A stretch of 64,000 nucleotides of DNA. It comes from Metridium senile. Taxonomy: Eukaryota > Cnidaria > Anthozoa > Actiniaria > Metridiidae. How positions within the stretch are numbered: position 1 is the first letter of the stretch; each line of letters starts with the position of its first letter. Where the stretch lies: the NCBI GenBank assembly GCA_949775045.1, contig OX459095.1, forward strand, positions 34,462,768-34,526,767, in the 5' to 3' direction. This document shows, piece by piece, positions 1 to 58,679 of this stretch. The notes beneath the pieces were generated by a model. It was not told the DNA's origin. It was given only the letters and a program-made list of their open reading frames with translations, and did not search any database. The translations under genes and the position numbers were made by a program.

Positions 1-177
1 CGTGACATTATTAATAACTACATAAATACAGTATGTGTGTGCAATTCTGGACGGTTTTTAGATAAATTGTCATATGATTCGTCAAATGCATTGTTTAAGA
101 AAGATATTTTCCCTGGAGATGAGGTAACATCTGATAAAGATTTATTTAAAGTATTGATCAATTTTAGTGATTTTTAA
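1..177 (+). other. possible 3' end of an unrecognised ORF
   Basis: Frame 1 is open from the window edge to a TAA at 175-177 (58 codons). The translation is hydrophilic and contains LFKKDIFPGDEVTSDKDLFK. I recognise no family. The frame runs through one of the GCAATTC(C/T)GGAC motifs described in the next entry, which makes a chance open frame or a decayed transposon ORF as likely as a real gene end. Confidence 0.15.
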
Positions 178-2330
178 AAATGTTATGGATATATTTGTAA
201 AAGTAGTTTGAATGGTGCAATTCCGGACAGTTGTGTGCAAAGCCGGACACTATAAAAGTATGTTCTGTTTTAATCAATTCTGTGAAGTTATTTCCTAATT
301 TTCGAATGCTTATGATAGATTTTCTATTTCCACAGTAAAATTTGAGATTGAAGCATAAATTTGTGTTAATTAAATCATGAATTATGTTGCTTGATTAATA
401 CGTTTAAGCACTAAAGTATTTCACATGAGTACTCGTGCGGTGGATTCTGCAACGCTTTCAACGTTTTGGTTCGAAATGCCATAAATAATCGTATCAAACG
501 CAGTGATAAAAGGTACCATGAGTGATAAATTAGCATTCATGAATTAATCACACTATAAATTGTTTCATATCGATACTGAAATCCCGTGAGAATCCAGCTA
601 CTGCTAATTATCACTATATCGTGTTAATTAAGGTGGCTGACTACTATACGAAAAACAAATCAGAATTTATTATTAGAAAGGTATTTCATAGGAAATTTAA
701 TGGTGATTCAGATGAAAAAGAGAAAAATGGGGTGTCCCGAGCTCGTTTCTGAGATATTGGATTTCGAATAGCGTAATATGTATGCTCATAAGTCCGAAAT
801 CGAGCGTAAACGATCATTTGTATTAGCAGACACAGTATTTTTTATAGTTGTAGAAATGTCAACTTTCTTAAAGTTTGTCAAAATAACGATTTTTACCTGT
901 TCTTCCTGAATATCAAAAACAAATCATAGGCCGGGTCCCGGGCGAATTATTGAGTTTTAAGAGAAAAACGAGCCTAAAATCAGCTTTTTCCACCATTTTG
1001 ACTACTCTGCCAGTCCTGGGAACGGGAGAATTATAAAGTTATTTCTGATTGGATACATTTTACCCAATCCAATGTGCTGTTCCTTTTGAACTTACGCCAT
1101 CTTGTCACGCAACACTCATGCGATGTTGAGGGAAAGTTTGTCATCTACTGGAAGTATTTCTTTTTCAAAAAACGTCCCATAAAACAGGTTTATGGATTAT
1201 TTCTCAAAGGCAATTCACTTTTCTGGAAGTAGAAGCTATAATAAATGTTGCTATGTATCATTTCATGTGTTCATTGTTTTGTTTTAACTAATTTTCCACC
1301 GTCTTTTTGACATATTTCAACTTTCATATCCATTATTTTTTCCAACAAAAACGTGCTAAAAAATTATCTTTTCGACAGAAAATGCCTTATGTATTATGCT
1401 TGTTTTTCTTTTTATTTCACAAATGTTGTGCAATTGTTGTTTGGATAAGTTTTGAGTCCTATTTTGCTGTTTTTCGTGAAATGTGAGTTTTGTAATTAAA
1501 GGAATCGCTAGTTCGGCCACCTTTGAAGTTCTTTTTACTTTTATAAATTCACATATCAAGGTGAAACAGATCCTTTTCAAATGACAGCATATCTAAATCA
1601 TGATAATAGTATTAAATGGCTGTTTAATTGCGTAACGCTTTAAAATATACGGCACAAAAATGAATGTTTGGATTCCCTGTATCTCTACCGTGACTCGACG
1701 CCGTATGTGCGCGAAGTTATGCGCAGTTGTCTAGTTTTTGTATAGTAGTCAGCCACCTTAATTGGTCCTATATAAATGAATAGTGCATGGTGATTAAACT
1801 ATCCAAAAGATAAATTTTGTTTGAAACTAAATCAACCAGCAGGTGAATTGTATATTTGTAAGCGACATTTTAACCTATAATTCAAAGTTGCGGGTGTTTA
1901 CCTTGTTTATTTCTGTTATCGTCCGGAATTGCACATACCTTAGTGGATTTTAGTAGTATTTCTAAAACCGTCTTCTACACTTATTTTAAGCTTTTAAAAG
2001 CTCTTCTTCACACAAGATAACACATTGTTTGCAATTGAAAACCTACTAAATATCTTGGCGTTATCATTTGTATCTGCAGAATAATCACCATTTTTATTTT
2101 AACATGTAATTCAAAGCGCGTTAAAAACTGACTTATTGCGAATTTGCATATTCACATGCCATGACAAATCGCTTTTTTTCCTCTCTGAAAATAACTCGAT
2201 TGTCACAAAAACTTCTTACACAATAGAAAACATACAAATGCTTAATCATATAATGTTGTTTTCATTTGTAAACCAATTTGATCTCTTTTTTAACGTGTCC
2301 GTATTTGCACACTGTCCGGACTTGCACACA
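35..2330. repeat. dispersed GCAATTCCGGAC motifs in mirror orientation
   Basis: The motif GTGTGCAATTCCGGAC or close variants occurs at about 35-52, 214-230 and 233-250 on the plus strand, and inverted at about 1920-1936 and 2310-2330. Motifs pointing inward from both sides suggest subterminal binding sites of a non-autonomous DNA element spanning roughly 35-2330, later interrupted by the element at 632-1757. Outer boundaries and target duplications could not be fixed. Confidence 0.35.
632..1757. mobile_element. TTAA-flanked non-autonomous DNA transposon, 1.1 kb
   Basis: The ends are inverted repeats beginning GGTGGCTGACTACTATAC at 632 and the reverse complement ending at 1757, flanked on both sides by TTAA (628-631 and 1758-1761). 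TTAA duplication is the hallmark of piggyBac-type insertion. No transposase frame is present inside, so it would be mobilised in trans. Inside are AT-rich sequences without recognisable coding. Confidence 0.75.
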
Positions 2331-3472
2331 TATACTGTACATGAAATAAAAATTAAAAGAAAAAAAAAATGAAAACTTGAAAAAAAAAATTAATGTAATA
2401 AAAAAAATAATAAAAAAAGAAACAAACAAATGAATGAATGAATGAACAAATAATTATAAACCAGGATTACAGCGTTATTCACAATTACGCGGCCAACGAA
2501 GATAAGACAACGAAACATCGATATTTCTCATGTCATGATATCCACGACATTTAAAACTTTTAAAAGTGATATTTGAACTGTAATTGTACTCTCATTGTTA
2601 ATGTTAATATCACCAATTATCATGTTGAAGATGGTTATCATCATTCTCGTTATCATAGTATTGCTTTAAGTTATTTAAACAAATACTGTATTTTACCGGG
2701 TATCACCAATAATCTATAAACGAAGCAAATCAATAAGGAACAAATTGCCAAGATCAAAAATACACAAAAAAATACAACAAAGACTGATATCATATCTCTT
2801 CCGAAAGAAAAAAACAAACATTTTGCAAAATGTCACGTATTTCCCATTCATCTCGAGTTTTGTTTGACATTTCCGACAGGATCACAGCAGCTGTGATCGC
2901 CCGTAGAAAGTACGAGTTGGGAGAAGTTGTTTCCTAATGCGCAATATGGTGTACATGAGGCTCTGCATGGTTCGAAAGCCCGTCAAAACTAAAAATAAAC
3001 ACTAGCACTTACAAGCTTTGCGTCCTGACATCTCGCTCAGCATTATCCAGTAATTGATAATTATACAGGTGGGCATTAGTGGATTACAGACTGCTGTCGT
3101 CGAAAAATACGAATACATATAGGTAAGCGAGAAATATCGTAATCCTTCAAAACCACATTTTTCCAATATGATAATAATTGATTTGTAAATAATATACAAG
3201 CAAAATAATATACATAAAATCATTTCAAGGGGCCCTAAAACTAAAAGGTCTCGCCACTTTCATTTGCTCGCGACCAACCACCCAGCCATAAAACCACCCC
3301 ATCCATCCACAAACCAACCAACCAACTACAAACCATAGCACCAAACACAAATCAATAAACCAACACGCCAACAAACCAACCACAAATTAATAAACCAACA
3401 CGCCAACCATAAACCAACCAACTCACCAACTAACGAACCAACTACAACTGAATCAACAAATCAATCAAATAT
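1762..3472. other. AT-rich sequence without a recognised gene
   Basis: I see no supported gene. Notable are an A-rich tract (2340-2450) and degenerate AACCAACCA repeats (3290-3440) leading into the microsatellite. The stretch lies downstream of the last LARS1 exon seen, and I searched it without success for the missing KMSKS exon. Confidence 0.6.
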
Positions 3473-3801
<329 letters not shown>

Positions 3802-3880
3802 ATTACAAACAAGCGAACAAACAAATATGAACAACAGACCTTACAGGAAACCTTGTTTGGGCTTCCTGTGTTAAACTTAC

Positions 3881-50405
<46,525 letters not shown>

Positions 50406-50506
50406 CACAGTGAGCCTGTCGTACTCATGGTCAGCGCTACTTCAACCAAAAATAATGAGCCTAGGAAATTATTGGTTAGCGGTAACATTTTGGAAAAATA
50501 ATAAAA

Positions 50507-53500
50507 ATGGCGGATCATTTTGACGAGAAGAGTGGAGTGGTGAATTCGATTACTCCATGGGGACGATGGGCACAGACTATTGAAGAGGTTTTTATCGAAA
50601 TAGACGTACCTACAGGGACGAGAGGAAAGGATGTGAAATGTGATATCAAAACAAAAAGTTTGACATGCGTTGTTAGTGGCAAAGAAATTATAAAAGTGAG
50701 CTAATTTATATATTTTATTAACTAAAGCCTCGGCCAAACGGCAATGATAGTTCATGATAGTTGATGATAGTTCCAACTGGACTATCATGGACTATCATAG
50801 AGTTTGAACATGTTCAAGTTTCACAGGATAGTCGATGATAGTTTTTGCCGTTTGGCCACGCGTACAGGATAGTTGATGATAGTTGAGACGCCTTCAACTA
50901 TCATTAACTATCATAGCCGTTTGGCCTCCGCTTAAGATATTTCTTGATGTAGATGATGACAATGATGATGATGTAAATGATTATGCAGATGAAGATAATT
51001 ATGACAGTTGATGATGATGGCAATGATTATGTACGAGTCAAATCCAAAGGTGCCCATCCCCCCCCCCCCCCCCCCCCCCAGGCAAACCCCCGGGCATTTG
51101 ACTTTTTGAAAAAAAATTGGTCAAATTCCCCACCATCTGGGCAAACTGAACAGTCAAATGCCCCACTATTGAAAGCAACAGAATGGTCAAATGCCCGCCC
51201 CTCGAGCTCGAGTCTCGATATAATTCACAAATCTATCTTAAAAACTGAAAGAACTTGGATTTTCTTTGCACTTTTCGACTCTAAAACACAAAGACAAGCA
51301 TTTATACTTCGTCAATTTAAGTTTACTTGTGAAAGAACAGTACCCAGAGCTCCTTTGCAATCGCTGTTCGTCAATCGCCAATTCTTTCTGACGTTTCTTT
51401 TCGTTTCCGTTCCCGTGTGACTTTTGCCTGATCATGGGCTACCTGTGGTTGGGACTTCAATGCTTTCTGGGTATTTTTAAAGATGGCCGACAACTCGTCA
51501 AATGCCCGCCCGTTCAAGTAGCTAATCGGAGTCAAATTCCCCACTATACGGAACTCAAGTCTTGTCAAATGCCCGGGGTTTGCCCGGGGGGGGGGATGGG
51601 CACCTTTGGATTTGACTCGTACATTATGCAGATGATGATGATGGCAATGATGATGATGATGGCAAAGATTATGCAGATGATGATGATGATGGCAAAGATT
51701 ATGCAGATGATGATGATGATGGCAAAGATTATGTAGATGATGACAATGTTGATGATGGCAAAGATTATGCAGTTGATGATGACAATGTTGATGATGGCAA
51801 TGATTATGCAGATGATGATGGCAATGATTATGCAAATGATGATGATGGCAAATGATACAGATATAGATGATGATGGCAAAGATTATGCAGATATAGATGA
51901 TGCTAATGATGGCAGTGATTATGTAGATGATGATGATGATGATGACAACAATGGTGGAGGTGGTAGTGATAGTGATTATGTATTGTCAAATACATTAGTC
52001 ACATACATCAATGACCATTTTTGTATTTATGCATTTTAGGGAGATTTATTTGGAAGAGTATTACCTGATGAAAGTGTATGGACATTAGGTGATTATCTCT
52101 ATATGATAATGATTTCTTTGTATTATTTTTCCTCAGTAAAGGCCCAGTCAAACAGCTTCAACATTTGCTTCAACATCCGTTCGATTTTGTTGAATGGCAA
52201 TGTTGAAGTCGTTTGCCACCCCATTTCAACATTGTTGAAACTGTTTCTCCCCTACGCTCAACTTCATTCAACAACCATTCTACAGCGTTCAACAAAATCA
52301 AACCAATGTTGAAGCAAATGTTGAAGGCGTTTGCCCGGACCTTAACATGCATATTAAAAATTGTTGTGGCATTTGTGCAGCCACTAACATCAACAAAGTT
52401 TGGTTAATGTAATGTTCAGTTTGTATGTCCATCATATCTTTTAGGGGTAAAATCAGCAATTTCAAATCTTTTAGGATATCAAAATTAAAATTTTGTATAA
52501 TTTTGAACACTTTTTTGCTATCTATTTTAGGGATATTTTTGAAAATTCTCGACAAGCATAACCGATAATTTTACCCCTGAGTGCCACTCCTGGGCCTTAG
52601 CTTCACAAGCATTTTAACTTGAAACCTCAATAATGCTGAGTGGGAGATGCATGGCCACCACAAATACCTTAAGTCAATTAAGAATTTGCAAAATTATGAA
52701 TTGAATAAATGTTATCAATATCCTTAATGTATCAAACCCAGGGGGACTCCCTTATAAAAGGGGGCAGGGTCCTTGTCGTCCCTTTTAGGGTTTGAAATCA
52801 GTGTTTTGGTCCCGCTTAGGTTGATAATGACAAGAATGTCCACCAGCTGAGTTTTGTGGTCCCTTTTAGGGTATAAGATCAACAACAATGCTTCTTTCAA
52901 AGATTGATTTTAAATTTTAATCCCCTTTTCGGTCCCTCTTAGGAGTGAAATTTCATCACTGCCACACCCATCATCTCAAAATCCATGTCCCTTTTATGAG
53001 TCATTTTCAGAATATCCAACGAGGACCCCCACCCCCTTTTATAAGGGAGTCCCCCCCAGGGTATCAAATGCCAATATATTTTGAACATAACTGGTTTCCC
53101 TCACCATTCAACTATGATATAATATGCATGATCACCAAAGATACATTATCATTAAAATTGTTGGAAGTAATTGCTGGCTATAAGAGTACTTAGAGGTATC
53201 AATAAATTGAAAGTATTTTTCCGCTTATGATTGTGTATCTATTTTGTTATAGAGGATCGGAAATTAATACGAATCGTGCTTGTTAAATCATTAAGAGACC
53301 CTTCAAAAGGATGGAAATCACTTCTATTAGACCAGTTCCAAGCAGATCCTATCACATACAATGAAATGGAGAAAAAGCTAACGTTGGAAAGATTTCAAAA
53401 AGAGGTACTAAATATATCAAATGAATTAGTGAATGTATTTATAAAAGTCTTTATCATATAACATACAGTATTATTAGGGATTTCGCACACTGATAAATAC

Positions 53501-54112
53501 ATATCACACATGTGTCCATTGTTGATATTTCTATTTATCACACATTTTTTATGTTTTGAAAGTTTTGAAATAATTTCTTGATTTAAAACATTCTATGTTA
53601 AAATAGAGTTTAATACATGGGCGCTTGGAGATATGAAATTTATCTTCTTGTGTTCAATCTCCATATCAGAGCTCTCATGTATTAATTAATCTCAATTGAT
53701 TATATAAATAACAGTACTGGTTTACAGGGATTTCTGCCACTGCAGGAATATCGTATTTAAACACAATAAAGTCAGAAAAAATACGATAATTTTGTGTGTG
53801 AAAATATCAATTTTGCATAAAATAATTTTGTTTTTATGATAAACAGAATAATACCTGTACGCTTGTAGATATGGAATTTATCTTCTCATGTTCAAATTCA
53901 AAATCGCACTCATTCGCTGCACTCACTGATATTGAATTTGAACACTCAAATAGATAAATTCCCTATCTCTATGCACACACATATTATTCTCTCTAACTTT
54001 ATAAATTTGATGTGTCATCATTTATTTATAGAATCCTGGCTTTGACTTCAGTGGTGCTGAGGTGTCTGGTAATTACACAAAAGGAGGTCCAAATATTCCT
54101 GGAGCAAGCTAA
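50507..54112 (+). CDS. NUDCD2: NudC domain-containing protein 2, four exons
   Basis: Exons 50507-50695, 52040-52088, 53253-53404 and 54032-54112, GT/AG junctions with matching phases; 156 residues, against 157 in human. The protein is a CS-domain (p23/Hsp20-like) cochaperone linked to Hsp90 and to LIS1 stability in dynein function, in the cytoplasm. Conserved stretches: SGVVNSITPWGRWAQTIEEV near the N-terminus, LPDESVWTL, EDRKLIRIVLVKS, KLTLERFQKENPGFDFSGAE and SGNYTKGGP at the C-terminus. It runs divergently from LARS1. Introns 1 to 3 are crowded with miniature elements. Confidence 0.95.
50727..50931. mobile_element. TTAA-type MITE with GCCTCGGCCAAACGGC ends
   Basis: Left GCCTCGGCCAAACGGCAATG and right TAGCCGTTTGGCCTCCGC are inverted, with TAAA and TTAA outside. 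The interior is built of ATGATAGTT repeats in both orientations. In NUDCD2 intron 1. Confidence 0.8.
51031..51622. mobile_element. MITE with long C/G-run inverted ends, 592 bp
   Basis: GTACGAGTCAAATCCAAAGG then TGCCCATCC plus a run of C and CCCGGGCATTTGAC at the left; exact inverse at the right. ATTAT flanks both ends (putative duplication). It split a GATGAT-type satellite whose units continue on the right. In NUDCD2 intron 1. Inner GTCAAATGCCC motifs repeat in both orientations. Confidence 0.85.
51625..51965. repeat. GATGATGATGGCAAAGATTATGCA minisatellite
   Basis: Units of about 27-30 bp from GATGATGATGGCAAAGATTA and variants; one side lies before the MITE at 50950-51030. Asp-rich or Met-rich frames are artefacts. 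Confidence 0.85.
52141..52341. mobile_element. TTAA-type MITE, GGCCCGG end class, copy 2
   Basis: Ends GGCCCAGTCAAACAGCTTCA and GAAGGCGTTTGCCCGGACC are inverted, flanked by TAAA and TTAA. The inner CGTTCGATTTTGTTGAATGG is shared with the copy at 4534-4745. In NUDCD2 intron 2. Confidence 0.8.
52739..53063. mobile_element. MITE with CCCAGGGGGACTCCC ends
   Basis: Left CCCAGGGGGACTCCCTTATA and right TATAAGGGAGTCCCCCCCAG are inverted, and TATCAAA flanks both ends (7-8 bp duplication, hAT-like). The interior repeats CCCTTTTAGGGT. In NUDCD2 intron 2. Confidence 0.85.
53480..54010. repeat. diverged inverted repeats in NUDCD2 intron 3
   Basis: GCTTGGAGATATGAAATTTA and GCTTGTAGATATGGAATTTA (53634 and 53862) introduce two related fold-back blocks with TCTTGTGTTCAATCTCC-type inner parts. 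Nothing coding. Confidence 0.5.
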
Positions 54113-54250
54113 CACACTTTTGCAGTTTACTAAACAAAAACAAGCAACAAAAACTATATTTAGACAATTTAGAACAAAACAAGAATTAAAGAAATTAATG
54201 TCTAGCAAAACAAGAACAATAACAAGCAAAACAAAGACTTAGTTTATTAG

Positions 54251-54404
54251 AGTGGTTTTCATTAACCCGTGAAACACACTTTAGCGTATTACACACTATT
54301 ACACTTTGGTTGTTTTGTATTTTATTGTCTTTACATGACTATTACGATTTATTACACTTTAGCTATTACACTTTGTTTCACGGGTTAATGAAAACCACTC
54401 TATC
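54251..54404. mobile_element. MITE with AGAGTGGTTTTCATTAACCC ends
   Basis: The right end is the inverse (GGGTTAATGAAAACCACTCT). Inner TTACACTTT repeats. Same family as the outer arms of 9043-9285. Lies just after NUDCD2, possibly in its 3' UTR. Confidence 0.85.
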
Positions 54405-54574
54405 AAATTAAGAATACCATTGCATAGACACAAAATTTGTACAAAAGTTTTGTGTTAAAAGAATTGTAAGTTCATGTGGTCGGTAGAGAGCAAATAGTCT
54501 ATCCTTGAAATATTAGTAAATACTAAATGGAACACTTTTTGCTAAAGTTATTTATAAATCAATCACTATTTCAA

Positions 54575-54843
54575 AATTCATTGTCGCAAACAAAGCTACA
54601 GTCCACACTCTAAAGTCTGCAAAGGATGTTGGTATTTCTTCTCTTGTTATCAATTTATTCATAGTATATTTTGGTTGTACGTGTTTGTGTTATATGACCA
54701 TGCATAACAAGTTATTGTTGTTGTAGATATAATAGAAATATTTCTTTAAAAAAAAAGTAATGAATCACAAATTAAGTCCATGTAACCGACATTCTTTGCA
54801 GGCTTTAGGGTGTGGACTGTAGCTCCGCCTGCGACAACGATTT
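54575..54843. mobile_element. MITE with AGCTACAGTCCACACTC arms
   Basis: TTGTCGCAAACAAAGCTACA with GTCCACACTCTAAAG at the left, and CTTTAGGGTGTGGAC with TGTAGCTCCGCCTGCGACAA at the right, are inverted. The right end continues into TTTTTGAAATAGGTGTAT. Confidence 0.8.
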
Positions 54844-55180
54844 TTGAAATAGGTGTATGAGAAATAAAGAAATATGATTTCCTTGTTGTATGCAGTGTTT
54901 TGTGAAAATAACAGTTTTTTAATAATTGTTTAAATTTTAAAAAATTGCTTTTATTTAATGTTATATAAATTTTAATATTTAAAAATATTTTAATAGAAAT
55001 TGCTGTGCGATTGCCAATCCAATTTCTTGGGATCCCTGTGTTATTACAATCAACCAATCACTTTCAAGGGTACGTAATGTTCTATAAATAACTACAGTAA
55101 TTTCATCGTCTGCTCGGCTACTCACCGTGGTGTGGTATGGCAAATTTACTGACTTAAATTGAAGAAAAAAAGGTTTCAAA

Positions 55181-57682
55181 ATGTGGCGTTCTCTCCGCCA
55201 AGGTAAGCAATAGTTACGATCTACTTAAGAGTATTTAAATGGACGATTTCTTTGCGAATTGTGTTGTAATCCATATCGTTTTTGTTCAGTGTTTTGCAAA
55301 CGTGTTGGGAGTACAGCAAACCTTCGTCTTGGACCAATTCAAATAGCTGAAACGAACGATGAAGGGAATACGCCAAACTCTAATCAACGCCATGGCAAAG
55401 CACTTTGTTTTGAACATGATCTTTCCCGTATTGATGATGGTTTCGACTTGATGAGAGCAATTCTCTTACATGCCAAGAAGCAACAGGAGAACCGACGTAT
55501 TGCTAAACTGACTAGCAATGTCGGCGGTGAAAATGAAGAGAATAACTGTGGAACGTTTTTAGATGAATTGAAGTTGGTATGTACATGTACTATAAATCAA
55601 GCTTAGTAATTATTTATTCAAATTTAGCTTATATTATATAGTAATTGAAGAATAGTGATTGAACAGTCACGTGGTATAATTGCGTCATCCCACACATCTC
55701 TCCTTTCAAATAATAGACAGATTTTTATCAAACAGTTGTAAATTATGAATGTATTGTACATTTTATAATACATTTTGGTTAAGCTACACTGTTATATGAT
55801 ATAACAGAATTACTTTTAGCAATGCCATTAAAATTCATTTAATATCAACATCTTATAATCCAGTGCCTTTCATAATAATGTGGCCATTAAAGAACATACA
55901 ATAACATAATTATTTTTCATATAAAATACGTTTTTCATATGCTGTCAATCCAAATATAAAAGTTAGCAAATGATTATTTTTTATTGACGGCAGCGCGTAC
56001 CTGAACATTTTTCATGTGTCCTTTTGAACATTGGTGGTCACTTAATTATGACAAGTGCTGTAGTTATTATTATTCATTGCTATTGCATGCTATTGTCATC
56101 ATATAAAGTGTTCATTTTGTGATAAGCATTAGCACTAATTCTACCACTATCACAATAAAGCTTTAGGAGGGGGACAAAAATTCTTTAAAAATCCCACATT
56201 ACCACAAAAAAAAATTCGCAAATACCGCACACCACACAACATTTGATTAAAATCAAAGGTCATTAAACGTTTTCGTTTTTTTCACCATCCATATGCACCA
56301 AAAAAATACAAAAACAAAAACCGTTAATATCGCATACCGCAGGAGTTCTAAATCCCGCATCACCGCTAGATTCTGCTTATTTCACCGAAATACTGCTTAA
56401 AAAAGGATAAAATATAGCATAACGCAGGTATCCTAAATCCCGCATTACTGCAAAAAAAATTCCTTTTACCGCAATATCGCAATTTAAAAAATGGCCAATA
56501 CCGCAAACCTCAATGTTCCCCTCCTTTAGCAATATTTTACATTTCTAATACGTCAATATTTTCTCTTTTTTTCAGTGGTGTTCTGGTGTTCTTGCTTTAT
56601 CCAGTATATTAAGTTGTAGAGATTTCCTCTATGATAAAGATGACAACCTAGATATCAAGAGAATTCCACAAGTCTTGTACATGGTTACTGTCCAGACTAA
56701 CCCAAGAACCGCCTTAGCAATGTTGCCAGTGACAAGCAGTGACTCTTGCATCCCAATTGAACCAAGTAATGACAGCAACGACTCTTTAACTGATGCTGTG
56801 TCATCCTTTGCTACAGCATCCAATGAATGCACAGCAGCCTGTCACAATAAACTTGGTGTAAACTATGCATCAAAGAAGCAATATCAGCAAGCATTTACAT
56901 TGTTCCAGCAAGCTAGTGAACAGGGACACTCATTGGCTCATTTTAACCTTGGTCTTTGCTATGAAAATGGCAAAGGAACTGATCAGAACCTTGCCAAAGC
57001 TGCAGACTGCTATCAAAAGGCATGTGCTTTGAATCACAAAGGCGCTTTTTATAACCTTGCTTTGTTCTACATGGAGGGTGCTGGAGGAGTACCTAAGGAT
57101 CACAACAAAGCCCTTGAGTTACTTGAAAAAGCAGCACAAGCTGATGAAGGGAAAGCTCAGTCATATTTAGGTGTCTATTATGCACAACAATCACCTGAAC
57201 ATTACTCTAAAGCAATTTCATACCTTGAAAAAGCTGCCATCAAAAAGGACAGTAATGCTGAGTATCATTTAGGAATATGCTATGAGCGTGGATTAGGGGT
57301 TGAACGTAATTTGGTCATGGCTGGTCAAATGTACAAAGCCGCTGCTAAACGTGGTAATGTAGGTGCACAGTACAATATAGGAGTCTTCTATGAGCATGGC
57401 CTGGGAGATTTTCCTGTCGATCACAAAGAAGCATCAAGATATTACAGAATGGCTGCAGAGGCTGGAGATCAAGATGCACATCATAATTATTTGTTACTGA
57501 ACAGTCACTTAGAAAAATACAAAAGTAGACATGATATTCTATGGACAATCTTTCATCACATGACTCTTGGTAACAAGAATATGTCTGATAAAGGAATGCC
57601 TCGTTGTGCATCAAGCCCAAACATTATTGACAATAGAGGAGAAACAACACATGACAATGGAAGTGCCTTAGTGGCCTTTTAG
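55181..57682 (+). CDS. DELE1: DELE1-like mitochondrial Sel1-repeat protein, three exons
   Basis: Exons 55181-55202, 55290-55576 and 56576-57682, canonical junctions, phases agree; 471 residues (human DELE1: 515). DELE1 relays mitochondrial stress to the kinase HRI and so to the integrated stress response. Seen here: an N-terminus MWRSLRQVFCKRVGSTANLR with basic targeting character and the same MWR start as the vertebrate protein; a hydrophobic helix LWCSGVLALSSILS near residue 103; and six Sel1/TPR-like repeats (about 185-410) with YHLGICYERGLGVERNL, close to the vertebrate YHLGICYEKGLGVQRNL. The tail has CASSPNIID, reminiscent of the serine-rich vertebrate end. The repeats alone would fit other Sel1 proteins; the MWR start, hydrophobic helix and tail favour DELE1. 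Confidence 0.82.
56163..56527. mobile_element. MITE with AGGAGGGGGACAAAAATTC ends
   Basis: Left CTTTAGGAGGGGGAC and right TTCCCCTCCTTTAG are inverted. The interior has repeated TACCGCAAATCCCGCA-type motifs. It ends about 48 bp before the DELE1 exon 3 acceptor. Confidence 0.75.
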
Positions 57683-58083
57683 AAGACATGTTGTATAGTT
57701 AAGTTGTATATAGATTGTTGTTAAAGACAACTAACTGTAATTAAGTCAGGAAATGTGTTTGAATAGAGGATCAAAGAAACACTCTTTCAAGTGCTTGATC
57801 TGGCTTCTCAAACCATTAATAGTTGGCCAGAGTTTATGCTAATTAAGATCACATATCCAAACCTCCTTCACATTAGTGATTGAGTTTTTCCTCGTGAATT
57901 ATTAATGAGTTTGAGCAGAGTTAATAGAGGAGTTAACTATGGTTTGAGAAAGCATGTGCCAAAATATCTCTTCAATTTAAAATATATAGTTTATACAAAG
58001 TGGAGTTAATAGAATCAGATATCTGTGTATATATTAATATTTCATTTATATTTTCAGTAAATGAAGTGACATTTTTAAAGTAT

Positions 58084-58101
58084 AATAAATGCTGTAATAA
58101 A
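58084..58101 (+). terminator. two AATAAA signals after DELE1
   Basis: AATAAA at 58084-58089 and 58096-58101, about 400 bp after the DELE1 stop codon, a plausible cleavage region. Confidence 0.45.
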
Positions 58102-58109
58102 TCTGTGTG

Positions 58110-58675
58110 TAAATTTATTCTAATAGCTCAGGTGGGCTAGGTTTGTAACCTGTTTATTGTGAAAAGCCCATATTCCTACAACTAAAAAATCTGACATAAT
58201 GTCATATTTGCAATCATAAATCACTTTGTAACATCTTGATGTACTGAGCATGCAGACACGAGTGCCCTACTAATTGGGGAGACTCAGTTTCACTACCTCT
58301 ATGTTAAATATTTTGGCACACCATATTCATTTTTGCAGAGGATAGAAAACCGGATAATCCAGAGAAAAAAACCTATTAGCATAGGAGACCAGAACACATC
58401 AAACAAAACTCAACTCGCTAGCATATAATCCATACTCGACCCAGGACTTGAATGTGGAGACGAACAGTAAACCACTACGCCACCTGTGTCACCCATAAAT
58501 CACCATTGTCTAGCCTTTATTGTTGGTACATACCAAAGAGTAGAGACAAAAACTATGCAATATTTATTGAGATGCGATGGCTATGTAACAATAATAGTTG
58601 GGAAAGTTGGTCTTCCTGTGTTGATCTTCCATCACCACAGGAAACCCAGCAGTTAGCCTGGCTAGTTTAAACTTG
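58110..58675. other. intergenic DELE1-LIG3, with an old dispersed repeat
   Basis: GAAAACCGGATAATCCAGAG then AACACATCAAAC (58346-58410) resembles 33865-33930 and 61800-61840, an old dispersed repeat with a GGAGGAAAAC...GAGAAAAACCC signature. The LIG3 promoter must lie toward the right end. Confidence 0.45.
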
Positions 58676-58679
58676 TCCG

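Noticed and set aside
3002..3060. IMLSEMSGRKAC as the KMSKS exon of LARS1
   Set aside because: Superficial likeness only. The family's invariant KMSKSTGN stretch is absent and flanking residues do not fit, so the exon is taken to be outside the window.
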